From NCBI RefSeq assembly GCF_017815135.1, contig NZ_JAGJCF010000002.1, positions 310,001 to 374,000 on the forward strand: a stretch of DNA of 64,000 nucleotides. The letters run 5' to 3'. Below the pieces are notes generated by a model. That model did no database searches. It saw nothing but the letters and a program-made list of their open reading frames with translations, and had not been told where the DNA came from. The position numbers and the translations under genes were made by a program. Source of the stretch: Jiella mangrovi. Lineage in GTDB: Bacteria; Pseudomonadota; Alphaproteobacteria; Rhizobiales; Rhizobiaceae. This document shows positions 54,003 through 63,057 of the stretch, piece by piece; position 1 is the stretch's first letter, and the number at the start of each line of letters is the position of its first letter.

Positions 54003-55133
54003 TCAGCGCACGATCGTCAGCCGCTCGGCCGCGCGGGTGATCGCCGTATAGAGCCAGCGCTCGCGGGTATCGCGAAACGCCCAGCTCTCGTCGAACAGCA
54101 TGACGTCGTTCCACTGCGAGCCCTGCGCCTTATGGACGGTCAGCGCGTAGCCGAAATCGAAATCGTCGAAGCGCTTCTTCGTCGCCCAGGGCACCTCGGC
54201 CTCCGGCTCCTCGAAGGCCTGCTTGAGTAGCCGGATCTTCGCCGCGCCCTGATCGATGTCGTCGTCGTCGGGCTTGACGATGAGGTTGACGCCGGGTTTC
54301 GTCGTCTCGCGCGATGCGGTCATGACTTGCCAGAGCGATCCGTTGAGAAGGCCCTTCGGCGGATCGTTCCTGAGGCAGACCAGCTTGTCGCCGGCCATCG
54401 GCAGCGGCCCCTCGAAGCCCTTCAGCTCCCGCAGCCGCGCATTGTAGCGCCGCCGCGTGCGGTTGGTGCCGACGAGGACCTGATCGGCGGCCAGCACGTT
54501 TTCGGTCTCGACCTCGCGCTTGGAAATGACCTTGGCCGTCGTCCCGTAGTCGCCATACATCAGCTCGCGGCCCTCACGGACGGCGAGCGCCATCTCGATG
54601 ATCGGGTTGTCGCGTGCCTGGCGGTGAATCTCGGTGAGGAGAAAATCGGGCTCCGATTCGGTAAAGAAACCGCCGCCGGAGACCGGCGGCAGCTGCCCCG
54701 GATCGCCGAGAACGAGGATCGGGGTTCCGAACGACATGAGATCGCGGCCGAGCGCCTCGTCGACCATCGAACACTCGTCGACGATGACGAGCTTCGCCTT
54801 GGCGACAGGGCTCTGGCGGTTGAGCGAAAAGGTCGGCGAGACCCTGGAGACACCGCTCGTCTCGTCGGCAACCGTTTCCTCGCCGCGCGGCCGATAGATC
54901 AGCGAGTGCAAGGTGCGAGCCGACTTCGCCCCCTTCGAACGCAGGACCTGTGCCGCCTTTCCGGTAAAGGCGGCAAATTGCACGGCCCCGTCGATGCCTT
55001 CGGCGAAATGTTTCGCCAGCGTCGTCTTGCCGGTGCCGGCATAGCCGAACAGGCGAAAGATCGGCTGATCGCCATTGTCGAGCCAATCGGCGACGGCGCG
55101 CAGCGCGTCGTCCTGTTGCGGCGTGAGTTTCAA
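54003..55133 (-). CDS. RecD-like/Dda-type ATP-dependent DNA helicase
   Basis: A 376-aa superfamily 1B helicase. Motif I: FGYAGTGKTTLAKHFAEG; motif II: KLVIVDECSMVDEALG; motif III: LVLGDPGQLPPVSGGGFF; a VGTNRTRRRYNA stretch; and the C-terminal motif LTVHKAQGSQWNDVMLF with YTAITRAAERL (motif VI). It resembles the short RecD2/Dda helicases, without the long N-terminus of full RecD2. Its cellular role is not clear. Confidence 0.92.
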   Translation of the reverse strand: MKLTPQQDDALRAVADWLDNGDQPIFRLFGYAGTGKTTLAKHFAEGIDGAVQFAAFTGKAAQVLRSKGAKSARTLHSLIYRPRGEETVADETSGVSRVSPTFSLNRQSPVAKAKLVIVDECSMVDEALGRDLMSFGTPILVLGDPGQLPPVSGGGFFTESEPDFLLTEIHRQARDNPIIEMALAVREGRELMYGDYGTTAKVISKREVETENVLAADQVLVGTNRTRRRYNARLRELKGFEGPLPMAGDKLVCLRNDPPKGLLNGSLWQVMTASRETTKPGVNLIVKPDDDDIDQGAAKIRLLKQAFEEPEAEVPWATKKRFDDFDFGYALTVHKAQGSQWNDVMLFDESWAFRDTRERWLYTAITRAAERLTIVR

Positions 55134-55585
55134 GGGCGATTCTCCCCCTCAGTCTTGTGCGGCGCGCCAGGGCCTGCGAGCGGCCGACAAGGCCGATCGG
55201 ATGGAGCAATGCCGAAGCGCGCAAGACCGCGAACAAGTCCTCTGGCTCACCCGATCCAGATCGACAGCTTCGACGAACGATCCGGCAAGCGTCGGACGAC
55301 GACATTTCGCGAATGCACCGAGCCTTCGCAATGAGCGCCATGCGTTGCAGGATTTGACGGTCGGATCAAGCCGAGGCCCGCCTGCGCGCGCCCTTTAAAC
55401 CGGGCGATGTCCGGGGAGAGGCACTTGTCCGCCCACAGCTTTTTCAGCGGGCGCCCCCCGGCTCGTGCGACGTGCGGCGGCCCATCATGTCAGCGGCGCC
55501 AAAACGGAATGGTATTGGCAAAGCCCGAGGACGCGAATGATGGAAGAGGAGCGTTGCTTGCGCATTCGGATGCACGCACGGCGCT
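55134..55585. other. 452-base gap between helicase and response regulator
   Basis: No gene, RNA or repeat that I can support; open frames seen here are low quality. It includes the helicase promoter region. Confidence 0.4.
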
Positions 55586-56020
55586 TCAGGCCCGAACGCC
55601 ACCGCGGGCGCCCGCGCCGGACATCTCGAACGCCTTCGAGCCGTCTTTGCGGATGGTCTGGATGGTGGCGTCGAGCTCGCGCATGCCGAAGGGCTTGTGC
55701 AAGTGGGCGCTGGCAACCTCTACGGAGCCAATCACGTCCTCGGAGTATCCTGACGCAACGATGATCGCGATCGACGGCCACCTGTCCCGCACGATCATCG
55801 CAAGTTCGATGCCGGTCATCCGTGGCATCGAGTGGTCGGTGATCACGAGGTCGAAGGCTTCGCCGTCACGCGCTGCAAGAATCTGCAAAGCTTCCTCGCC
55901 CGACATTGCATCGACGGTCGCGTGGCCCAGCTCCGTCAACATCGAAACGGTGTTGATCATGATCATCGCATCGTCATCGACGACGAGTATCCGCAAGTTT
56001 CGTCTGGAGCGACCGTTCAC
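55586..56020 (-). CDS. Single-domain response regulator (CheY-like)
   Basis: A 144-aa receiver-domain protein. Marks: LRILVVDDDAMIMINTV (acidic pocket), DLVITDHSMPRMTGIE with the phospho-acceptor Asp, VASGYSE (conserved Thr/Ser position), and LHKPFGMRELD with the conserved Lys. The start is GTG at 56020, with GGTGAGAAC immediately upstream. There is no output domain and no kinase next to it, so it is probably an orphan receiver acting by protein contact. Confidence 0.88.
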   Translation of the reverse strand: MNGRSRRNLRILVVDDDAMIMINTVSMLTELGHATVDAMSGEEALQILAARDGEAFDLVITDHSMPRMTGIELAMIVRDRWPSIAIIVASGYSEDVIGSVEVASAHLHKPFGMRELDATIQTIRKDGSKAFEMSGAGARGGVRA

Positions 56021-56326
56021 GTTCTCACCATTGCGTTCGTCGACTGCGCGTCCCGAAAGCCGCGAGTTGAGCGGCCAGCAGCGCCGGAAAGCCGCTGGGA
56101 CCGCGCAATTTCGACCCGACTTTCGCTTGGCGAATGTCATTAACGACGCAGTCAAAGAGTTTAACCGTCGATCACCCCGTTCCGGTTCCATATATCTTGA
56201 CGCGTCGACTTACCGAATTCGTGTTTCCGATGCCTCGTCGCCTGTTTATAAAATTATTACCGAAGACAATCTATCATTCAATCCGGTGATTAACCACGAT
56301 TAAATTACTACCAGAAGGCGATTTTT
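56021..56326. other. AT-rich promoter region
   Basis: The stretch 56200-56326 is clearly AT-rich compared with the surroundings (for example TTATAAAATTATTACC), which suits divergent promoters for the response regulator and the small ORF that follows. I see no repeats or RNA. Confidence 0.4.
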
Positions 56327-56464
56327 ATGAGACAACTTGACGCAGGTAGCCATGTGCCAAGAAAGGATAAGCGGATAAACGAAAGACACTTCGGCGTCAT
56401 TATCGATTTCGATCCCGCGGTTGTCGCTGAGGACAAGGCACGCGGATGCGACTTCCGCGATTAA
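56327..56464 (+). CDS. Possible 45-aa small protein
   Basis: A 45-codon frame from ATG 56327 to TAA 56464. GAAGG sits about 10 bases before the start and the region upstream is AT-rich. The peptide is strongly charged (VPRKDKRINERHFG near the middle; VVAEDKARGCDFRD at the end). I recognise no family. It may be a real small protein or chance. Confidence 0.4.
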   Translation: MRQLDAGSHVPRKDKRINERHFGVIIDFDPAVVAEDKARGCDFRD

Positions 56465-56741
56465 GGATAATCGTCCGATCCTGCCTGAAATCTACTTTCC
56501 GAAACGATTTTCCGGCCCCGTTCCGCGATGATCGAAGCGCAAGCTTCGGGCAAGAAAACTACCCCGCCCCGAAGGCCGACCGTTCATTTCGACGCGGACA
56601 TCGTCATCCCATGAGGTCGCTGCGGAGATCGAAATCCATTTCCGCAGGCACGATGGGTCAGTTCATGGCCCGGGAGCGAACGCTTCGGGGTTTGCGAACC
56701 GACACCGCATGCCGGCGCAGGGAAAGCCGGCCATGTCGCGA
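56465..56741. other. Gap downstream of ilvN
   Basis: No gene or clear terminator that I can support. It separates the ilvBN operon from the small plus-strand ORF. Confidence 0.3.
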
Positions 56742-57317
56742 CTACATTCCCGCCTTGCCGCGCGATAGCGCCGCAACGCCCGTGCGGCAGATCTCGACGA
56801 CACCGAGCGGTGCCATCAGCGAGACGAATTTGTCGAGCTTCGTCGGACGCCCCGTGATCTCGAAGACGAAGTGCTCGATCGAGGAATCGACCACCTTTGC
56901 CCGGAACACATCGGCAAGACGCAGGGCCTCGACCCGCTTCTCGCCCTGCCCGGCGACCTTGATGATCGCCAGTTCCCGCTCGATCGGCCGGCCTTCGCCG
57001 GTGTCGCCCGTATTGGTGGTCAGATCGACCACCCGGTGCACAGGGACGATGCGGTCGAGCTGGCTCTTCAGCTGCTCGATCACATGCGGTGCCCCGCGTG
57101 TCACGACCGTTATGCGCGACAGATGCTTCTCGTGCTCGGTCTCGGAAACGGTCAGGCTCTCGATGTTGTAGCCGCGCCCGGAGAACATGCCGATGACGCG
57201 GGCGAGCACGCCCGGCTCGTTGTCGACGAGGATGGCGAGCGTGCGCGCCACCACCGTCTCGCGTTCGGGCGTGATGAAATAGGCCGAGGCAGGCGGCTGA
57301 ACGGCAGGATTGTTCAT
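56742..57317 (-). CDS. ilvN: Acetolactate synthase small (regulatory) subunit
   Basis: A 191-aa regulatory subunit that gives valine feedback control to IlvB. The ACT domain is at the front (LAILVDNEPGVLARVIGMFSGRGYNIESL), followed by the ALS_ss_C domain to VCRTGVAALSRG-like ICRTGVAALSRGKAGM. The gene lies 34 bases after the ilvB stop in one operon. Confidence 0.96.
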   Translation of the reverse strand: MNNPAVQPPASAYFITPERETVVARTLAILVDNEPGVLARVIGMFSGRGYNIESLTVSETEHEKHLSRITVVTRGAPHVIEQLKSQLDRIVPVHRVVDLTTNTGDTGEGRPIERELAIIKVAGQGEKRVEALRLADVFRAKVVDSSIEHFVFEITGRPTKLDKFVSLMAPLGVVEICRTGVAALSRGKAGM

Positions 57318-57351
57318 GGTCGTTTCCGATTTTTGTCGTTTCTGATGGCCG

Positions 57352-59160
57352 TCAAACCAGCACCCGGTCCTTCGCGTCGATCGCCCTCGCCACCGCCTCG
57401 TCGGTCGCCTCTTCCGGCAGGAGGATCTCGTTATGCGCCTTTCCGGACGGGATCATCGGGAAGCAGTTGGCGAGATTGGCGACGCGGCAGTCGAACAGGA
57501 CCGGAGCATCGACGGCGATCATCTCGGCAATGGCCTCGTCGAGATCGCCCGGTTTGGAGCAGCGCATTCCGACCGCCCCGTAGGCCTCCGCAAGCTTGAC
57601 GAAGTCGGGCAGCGCCTCGGTGTAGGAGTGTGACAGGCGGTTGCCATGGAGAAGCTGCTGCCACTGGCGCACCATGCCCATATACTGGTTGTTGAGAATG
57701 AAGATCTTGGCGTTCGCCCGGTGCTGAACCGCGGTCGACATCTCCTGCATGTTCATCAGGACGGAGGCGTCGCCGGCAATGCAGACCGAGAGCGCATCGG
57801 GATGGGCAATCGCCGCTCCGATCGCCGCCGGCAGGCCGTAGCCCATCGTCCCGAGACCGCCCGAGGTCAGCCACCGGTTGGGTTCCTCGAAACCGTAGAA
57901 CTGCGCCGCCCACATCTGGTGCTGCCCGACCTCGGTCGAAACGTAGGTCTCGCGATGCCTCGTCGCTTCGTAGAGGCGCTGCACCGCATATTGCGGCATG
58001 ATCACCTCGTCACTCGGCTTGTAGGCGAGGCAGTTGCGCGCGCGCCAGGTCTCGATCTCGCTCCACCAGGCCTCGAGAGACTGCGGGTCGACCGCCGCCC
58101 CCGCGCCCTTCCATGCGGCGATCAGCTCCTTCAGGACATGGGCGACGTCGCCGATGATCGGCAGATCGACGCGCACGTTCTTGTTGATCGAGGACGGGTC
58201 GATGTCGATGTGGATCTTCTTCGAACCCGGCGAGAAGGCGTCGAGGCGGCCGGTGATCCGGTCGTCGAAGCGCGCGCCGATGCACAGCATGACGTCGCAG
58301 CCATGCATGGCGAGATTGGCCTCGTAGGTGCCGTGCATGCCGAGCATGCCCATCCAGCTCTTGCCGGAAGCGGGATAGGCGCCGAGCCCCATGAGGGTCG
58401 AGGTGATCGGAAAACCGGTCATCTCGACGAATTCCCGCAGGAGCCTGGACGCTTCCGGCCCGGAATTGATGACGCCGCCGCCCGAATAGATCATCGGGCG
58501 CTTGGCGCCGGCGAGCATCGAGACGGCCGCGGCGACCCGCTCGGCCTCCGGCGACAGCCGCGGACGGTAGCTCTCGTGGGCGCGGCTGGGCGGCGGCGGC
58601 GAATACATGCCGGTTGCGAACTGCACGTCCTTCGGTACATCGACGACCACCGGTCCCGGCCGCCCCGTCCGCGCGACCAGAAAGGCCTCGTGCAGAACAC
58701 GGGAGAGATCGGCGACGTCCTTGACCAGCCAGTTGTGCTTGGTGCAGGGCCGGGTGATGCCGACGGTGTCACACTCCTGAAAGGCGTCGGAGCCGATCAG
58801 AGTGGTGGGAACCTGGCCGGAAATGCACACGAGCGGGATCGAATCCATCAGCGCGTCCTGCAGTGCCGTCACCGCGTTGGTCGCGCCCGGGCCGGACGTC
58901 ACCAGCATGACGCCGGTCTTGCCCGTCGCGCGGGCATAACCTTCCGCGGCATGGCCAGCGCCCTGCTCATGGCGAACGAGCACGTGGCGGATCTCGGTCT
59001 GCTGGAACAGCTCGTCATAGATCGGCAGCACCGCCCCGCCCGGATAGCCGAAGATGTCGGTCACTCCGTTGTCGACGAGCGCCTGGACGACCATCTCGGC
59101 GCCCGTCATCTCACGTGCTTCAGTTTCGGCCTTGATATCCATCGTTTTCGTCTTTCGCAT
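57352..59160 (-). CDS. ilvB: Acetolactate synthase large (catalytic) subunit
   Basis: A 602-aa thiamine-diphosphate enzyme making acetolactate or acetohydroxybutyrate, the first common step of valine, leucine and isoleucine synthesis. Seen are [36 protein letters not shown] (catalytic Glu), [12 protein letters not shown], and the ThDP motif [29 protein letters not shown]. The ATG at 59160 is chosen because GAGGG lies 6-7 bases before it; a start at 59142 lacks this. It is preceded by a leader peptide and attenuator. Confidence 0.97.
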   Translation of the reverse strand: MRKTKTMDIKAETEAREMTGAEMVVQALVDNGVTDIFGYPGGAVLPIYDELFQQTEIRHVLVRHEQGAGHAAEGYARATGKTGVMLVTSGPGATNAVTALQDALMDSIPLVCISGQVPTTLIGSDAFQECDTVGITRPCTKHNWLVKDVADLSRVLHEAFLVARTGRPGPVVVDVPKDVQFATGMYSPPPPSRAHESYRPRLSPEAERVAAAVSMLAGAKRPMIYSGGGVINSGPEASRLLREFVEMTGFPITSTLMGLGAYPASGKSWMGMLGMHGTYEANLAMHGCDVMLCIGARFDDRITGRLDAFSPGSKKIHIDIDPSSINKNVRVDLPIIGDVAHVLKELIAAWKGAGAAVDPQSLEAWWSEIETWRARNCLAYKPSDEVIMPQYAVQRLYEATRHRETYVSTEVGQHQMWAAQFYGFEEPNRWLTSGGLGTMGYGLPAAIGAAIAHPDALSVCIAGDASVLMNMQEMSTAVQHRANAKIFILNNQYMGMVRQWQQLLHGNRLSHSYTEALPDFVKLAEAYGAVGMRCSKPGDLDEAIAEMIAVDAPVLFDCRVANLANCFPMIPSGKAHNEILLPEEATDEAVARAIDAKDRVLV

Positions 59161-59211
59161 CGCCGCCCTCGTCTTGTCCGGCGGTTCGTTCCCAAAATTT
59201 TGGCAATAAAA

Positions 59212-59233
59212 AAAGGGCCTCTCGGGGCCCTTT
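59212..59233 (-). terminator. Attenuator terminator upstream of ilvB
   Basis: On the minus strand, AAAGGGCC pairs with GGCCCTTT across six bases (59212-59233) and the stem runs into a long run of T, a textbook intrinsic terminator. It sits between the leader peptide (59268-59318) and the ilvB start codon at 59160, in the right place to end transcription early when branched-chain aminoacyl-tRNA is plentiful. Confidence 0.85.
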
Positions 59234-59267
59234 GTTTCGCGCACACGTGGCTGTCGCCGGGCGGCCG

Positions 59268-59318
59268 TCAGACCGTCACGCGTGTGCGCACACCTACAAG
59301 AATCAGCTTCGTGTTCAT
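59268..59318 (-). CDS. ilvB leader peptide (branched-chain attenuation)
   Basis: A 16-aa frame, [16 protein letters not shown], with Leu, Ile, Leu, Val, Val, Val and Val among its 16 residues. It ends 35 bases before the terminator hairpin. The palindromic GTGTGCGCACAC at its end could form alternative pairs with the CACGTGTGCGCG region that follows, an arrangement expected of an antiterminator. Ribosome stalling at Leu/Ile/Val codons would favour the antiterminator and allow ilvBN expression. Confidence 0.8.
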   Translation of the reverse strand: MNTKLILVGVRTRVTV

Positions 59319-59395
59319 GGCACAGAAGCTAGGCGGGCAAGACAGCGCCGTCAACGGCTTTTTCCAGCTGGATGATAGAAAAGCGCCAGACTGGC

Positions 59396-60235
59396 TCAAC
59401 CGACGTTCGAAACGTCCGGCATCTCGATGCGGCGATAGACGGCTTCGGTGATCGAATAGACGCCGAAGGCAATCAGCCCCAGCCCGGTCAGTGACAGAAA
59501 CGCCCAGCCGAAGCTCCAGCCGGAGATTTCCTGCAGCGCGGCATCGAGCCCCGGCGTGTCGCCGGACTGGTAACCCGCTGCCCCCGAGGCCAGGAGCACC
59601 GCAAGGACGATAAAGGTGAGAGCCCTGGCCGACAGGCCGAACTGGCAGATCGGCTTCAACAACCACCGACGATCCTCGGGCAGAGCCATGTATTTCTCAA
59701 ATCCCGCCTTCGCCGCTTTGACGAGATGAGCGATGGCTGCTGCTGCCATGCCTGCCGCGATCAGATAGGTGAGCCAGACGCCATAGCCCTGCTCATAGGC
59801 GTAGGCGATTGCGCCGCTCTTGCCGCTGCTACCGCCTTCTTCCCCGCCCGACGCACTGCCGATCAGCAGCGTCGTCGCATAGACTGCCAGACCGCCATAG
59901 GAAAAGGCACTGATCAGCAGACCGAATCTGACGAAGAGCCCCTTTGCGCCATTGCCGTGATCATCGACGTCCATCACAACCTGGATGAGCCGCCAGATCG
60001 CGAAGGCCGCCAGCGCGAGCACCATTGCCGCAAGAAGAACGGCCCCGAAGCCCGAACCGGCGATGACCTCGATGGCATCCTTGGTATCCATCGCTTCGCC
60101 ACTGGCGAAAGCGGCTCGAAACGAGAAATAGCCGACGATCAGGAAAACCAGGCCCCGGGCCGCATACCCTGCCCTCGCCGCCGTCTTCAGCCAGTCTTTG
60201 CCGTCGCCCGGCGCCATGCTCTCGGATGTGCTCAT
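59396..60235 (-). CDS. DUF1206 family membrane protein
   Basis: A 279-aa integral membrane protein with three repeats of the DUF1206 unit of about 70 residues, each with two helices: for example AARAGYAARGLVFLIVGYFSF, FGLLISAFSYGGLAVYATTLLI and QFGLSARALTFIVLAVLLASG. The function is unknown. The ATG at 60235 (MSTSESMAPGD) is the likely start; the frame could extend 11 codons more. It lies upstream of the ilv leader on the same strand. Confidence 0.9.
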   Translation of the reverse strand: MSTSESMAPGDGKDWLKTAARAGYAARGLVFLIVGYFSFRAAFASGEAMDTKDAIEVIAGSGFGAVLLAAMVLALAAFAIWRLIQVVMDVDDHGNGAKGLFVRFGLLISAFSYGGLAVYATTLLIGSASGGEEGGSSGKSGAIAYAYEQGYGVWLTYLIAAGMAAAAIAHLVKAAKAGFEKYMALPEDRRWLLKPICQFGLSARALTFIVLAVLLASGAAGYQSGDTPGLDAALQEISGWSFGWAFLSLTGLGLIAFGVYSITEAVYRRIEMPDVSNVG

Positions 60236-60319
60236 GATCACGTGTATTCCCTTTCGAGGAAGACGCATGGACAGAGGCTTGGTTCCGACAGCTGGGCAAA
60301 TAGCCGCGAGAACGTGGGG

Positions 60320-61102
60320 TCAGGCCGCGACCCGGTTCCGGCCGGACTGCTTGGCCTGATAGAGCTTGACGTCGGCCCGTTTCATGATCGTCGCCGGCTC
60401 GTCCTTGGGAAGCGCCGCGGCGATCCCGATCGAAGCGGTGACTTCAATTCTCGTATGGCCAGCCTGGACCGACAGGCAGGAGAGTTCATACCGCAGCTTT
60501 TCGGCAAAGCGCCGCAGGTCCCTCTCATCCATGTTCGGCGCGATGACGGCGAACTCCTCGCCGCCGATCCGGGCCACGACATCGTGGAACCGCGAGTGCT
60601 CGAACAGGCAGTAGGCAACCGTGCGCAGCACCTCGTCGCCGATGTCGTGTCCATGGGTGTCGTTGATCGACTTGAAATGATCGAGGTCGATCAGCGCGAG
60701 GCCGAGGGGTTTTTCGATCCGCTCGAATTCCTGGACAAACTGCTTCAGAGCCTCGTCGAAGAAGCGGCGATTGTGCATGCCGGTCAGGGGATCGGTCAAA
60801 GCGGCCGCCTCCAGGTTCTGTGATCGCTCCTTCAAAAGGCCGGTCAAAGAATGGAGCTTGCCGCTCTCGCGGTCGTGGTGGCGCAGAAGCGGCAGAATGA
60901 CGAACAGGGCGGCGAGCGCTGCAGCGCCGAGAAGGCCGAGGGCCAAGAATGTCAACGACGAATGGGTGCGACGGATTCCTTCGCCGGCAACGCTGGTTAG
61001 CGAGTTCCCCATCAGGGCGTGATTGTAATAAATGATCGTGGACGCGGCGACGACGGCGCATACGACGAATGCGACCGACAACTCCGCCTTGGCAACCTTC
61101 AT
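60320..61102 (-). CDS. Membrane-bound diguanylate cyclase
   Basis: A 260-aa protein with two transmembrane segments (about 8-25 and 48-70), a short linker helix, and a C-terminal GGDEF domain. The domain shows DPLTGMHNRRFFDEAL, DLDHFKSINDTHGHDIGDEVL, and the signature ARIGGEEFAVI (GGEEF, active type). No RxxD inhibitory site is obvious just before it. It should make cyclic di-GMP. The ATG at 61102 lies after a plausible GGAG; a longer frame upstream has no similarity. Confidence 0.9.
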   Translation of the reverse strand: MKVAKAELSVAFVVCAVVAASTIIYYNHALMGNSLTSVAGEGIRRTHSSLTFLALGLLGAAALAALFVILPLLRHHDRESGKLHSLTGLLKERSQNLEAAALTDPLTGMHNRRFFDEALKQFVQEFERIEKPLGLALIDLDHFKSINDTHGHDIGDEVLRTVAYCLFEHSRFHDVVARIGGEEFAVIAPNMDERDLRRFAEKLRYELSCLSVQAGHTRIEVTASIGIAAALPKDEPATIMKRADVKLYQAKQSGRNRVAA

Positions 61103-61187
61103 CGTTCCGTCCAGCTCCCCTGAATTGACGACGCATCTGTAGCGCAAAGGGTCTACCGAGCTGTTAAATCGCATTCGATAGCCGCGA

Positions 61188-62084
61188 CTAAATCGCTCCA
61201 TCCGGAACGAGGCGCTCCCAGCTGTCATCGAACTGATGCCGGAACCAGGTTTCCTGGCGCTTGGCGTATTGACGGGTTCGTACGATGGACCGTTCGCGCG
61301 CCTCTTCATAGCTCGAGCCCCCCCGCAGGAAGGAGCCCAGTTCCGCAAGTCCGATCGCCTTGCCGGCCGTCGGGCCGGGCTCGGGAAACCGTGCCTCGAA
61401 ACGGCGAACTTCTTCCAGCGCTCCGCCTTCGAGCATGCGGTCAAAGCGCTCGGCGATCCGCCGGCGCAGCTCCGCCCGATCCGGTGTCAGGACGATCTTC
61501 CGGGCGTTTCGAGGATCGATCAGGGCCTCTCCATCGCGACGTTGCAACGTTGACATGGGGGACCCTGCCGCCTCGCAGACCTCCAGCGCCCGGGCGATTC
61601 TCTGGCCGTCCGCCGGATCCAGTCGCCGCGCCGCCAGCGGATCGGCCGTTTCGAGTTCGCGGTGGAGCGCCGCAGCTCCTTCCGCCAGGAGCCGCGCCCG
61701 CCATTTCGCCCGGATTTCGTCCGGCACGGCGGGCATTTCGTCGAGAAGCCCGAGCAGCGCCTTGAAATAGAGCCCGGTGCCGCCGCACACGATCGGCAGA
61801 TGGCCCCTTGCCCGCACCGCCGCGAGCACCGAACCGGCATCCTTGAGATAGGCCCCTGCCGAGTAGTTCGATCGTGGATCGACATGGCCGTAGAGATGGT
61901 GGGGCACCTGGCGAACGTCTCCTGCGGACGGTCGCGCGGTCAGGATTTCCAGGCCGTCATAGACCTGCAGGGAATCGGCATTGACGATCTCGCCGCCATG
62001 GCGCTCCGCCAGCTCCAGCGCAAGGCCCGACTTGCCGCTGGCAGTGGGGCCGGCTATCAGGATCGCCTCGATCTCCCCCGTCAT
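61188..62084 (-). CDS. miaA: tRNA dimethylallyltransferase
   Basis: A 298-aa enzyme that adds a dimethylallyl group to A37 of tRNAs reading UNN codons. Motifs: IAGPTASGKSGLALELAE (P-loop), VNADSLQVYDGLEILTARPS, VPHHLYGHVDP, CGGTGLYFKALL and QYAKRQETWFRHQF. The ATG at 62084 fits the family start. It uses DMAPP, so it draws on the same pool as crtE. Divergent from serB across 27 bases. Confidence 0.96.
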   Translation of the reverse strand: MTGEIEAILIAGPTASGKSGLALELAERHGGEIVNADSLQVYDGLEILTARPSAGDVRQVPHHLYGHVDPRSNYSAGAYLKDAGSVLAAVRARGHLPIVCGGTGLYFKALLGLLDEMPAVPDEIRAKWRARLLAEGAAALHRELETADPLAARRLDPADGQRIARALEVCEAAGSPMSTLQRRDGEALIDPRNARKIVLTPDRAELRRRIAERFDRMLEGGALEEVRRFEARFPEPGPTAGKAIGLAELGSFLRGGSSYEEARERSIVRTRQYAKRQETWFRHQFDDSWERLVPDGAI

Positions 62085-62111
62085 GGCATCCCCTTCTTCG
62101 GCAGTCGTCTC

Positions 62112-63002
62112 ATGTATCTCGCAACCCTGATCGCCCCGACCAATGGGCCCCGCTTCTCCCAGCGCGAGATCGACCAGATCGCGACGACGCTCGGCGCCAA
62201 CGCAGCCGATGCGGACTGGCTTGCCGAGGGCATGGCCGCCGATCTGCCGCTCGGAAAGGTCCCAGCGGCCGACACCATCGCCGCCGCCCGCTCGAACGCG
62301 GCCGAGCTCGGTCTCGATCTCGTCGTGCAGGAGGCGGCCGGCCGTCGCAAGCGCTTTCTGATCGCCGATATGGATTCGACCATGATCGAGCAGGAATGCA
62401 TCGACGAACTCGCCGCCGAGGTCGGGATCAAGGACAGGATCGCGGCGATCACCGCGCGCGCGATGAATGGCGAGATCGCTTTCGAGCCGGCGCTGCGCGA
62501 GCGGGTCGGCCTGCTTTCCGGCCTTTCCGAGATGGTCGTCGAGAAGGTCATCGCCGAGCGCATCACCTATGCGGCCGGCGGCAGGACGCTGCTGGCTACG
62601 ATGCGCAAAGACGGCGCCCATACCGCGCTCGTTTCCGGCGGTTTCACGGTGTTCACGGGCCCGATCGGAGCTGCCCTCGGTTTTCACGAGAACCGGGCGA
62701 ACCGCCTGATCGCCAAAGACGGCAAGCTCACCGGCGAAGTCGGCGAGCCGATCCTCGGCGCCGAGGCGAAAGTGACGGCGCTCCACGAGATCGCTGCGGC
62801 AAACGGGCTGTCTCCTGCTGACGCGATCGCAGTCGGTGATGGCGCCAACGATCTGCCGATGCTCAAGCTCGCCGGAACCGGCGTCGCGCTCCACGCCAAG
62901 CCGACTGTCGCGGCCAGTGCGCCCCACCGGGTCGATCGCGGCGATCTGACGGCGCTTCTCTATATTCAGGGCTATCGGCAGAACGAATTCGTCGCCGCCT
63001 GA
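62112..63002 (+). CDS. serB: Phosphoserine phosphatase
   Basis: A 296-aa HAD-family enzyme completing serine synthesis. Motif I: LIADMDSTMIEQECIDELA; motif II: ALVSGGFTVFTG; motif III/IV: AIAVGDGANDLPML. A roughly 80-residue N-terminal extension precedes the HAD core, as in SerB of proteobacteria. The ATG at 62112 gives this layout. Confidence 0.96.
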   Translation: MYLATLIAPTNGPRFSQREIDQIATTLGANAADADWLAEGMAADLPLGKVPAADTIAAARSNAAELGLDLVVQEAAGRRKRFLIADMDSTMIEQECIDELAAEVGIKDRIAAITARAMNGEIAFEPALRERVGLLSGLSEMVVEKVIAERITYAAGGRTLLATMRKDGAHTALVSGGFTVFTGPIGAALGFHENRANRLIAKDGKLTGEVGEPILGAEAKVTALHEIAAANGLSPADAIAVGDGANDLPMLKLAGTGVALHAKPTVAASAPHRVDRGDLTALLYIQGYRQNEFVAA

Positions 63003-63057
63003 CAGAGCGGACAGGCTTCACGCCGGCGGCCGGGAGCATAGTGCCGGGCGCCGGCCT

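Noticed and set aside
61188-62927. A 579-aa open frame reading through miaA
   Set aside because: Only the part from 62084 matches MiaA; the rest is antisense to serB in a GC-rich genome where long open frames are common by chance.
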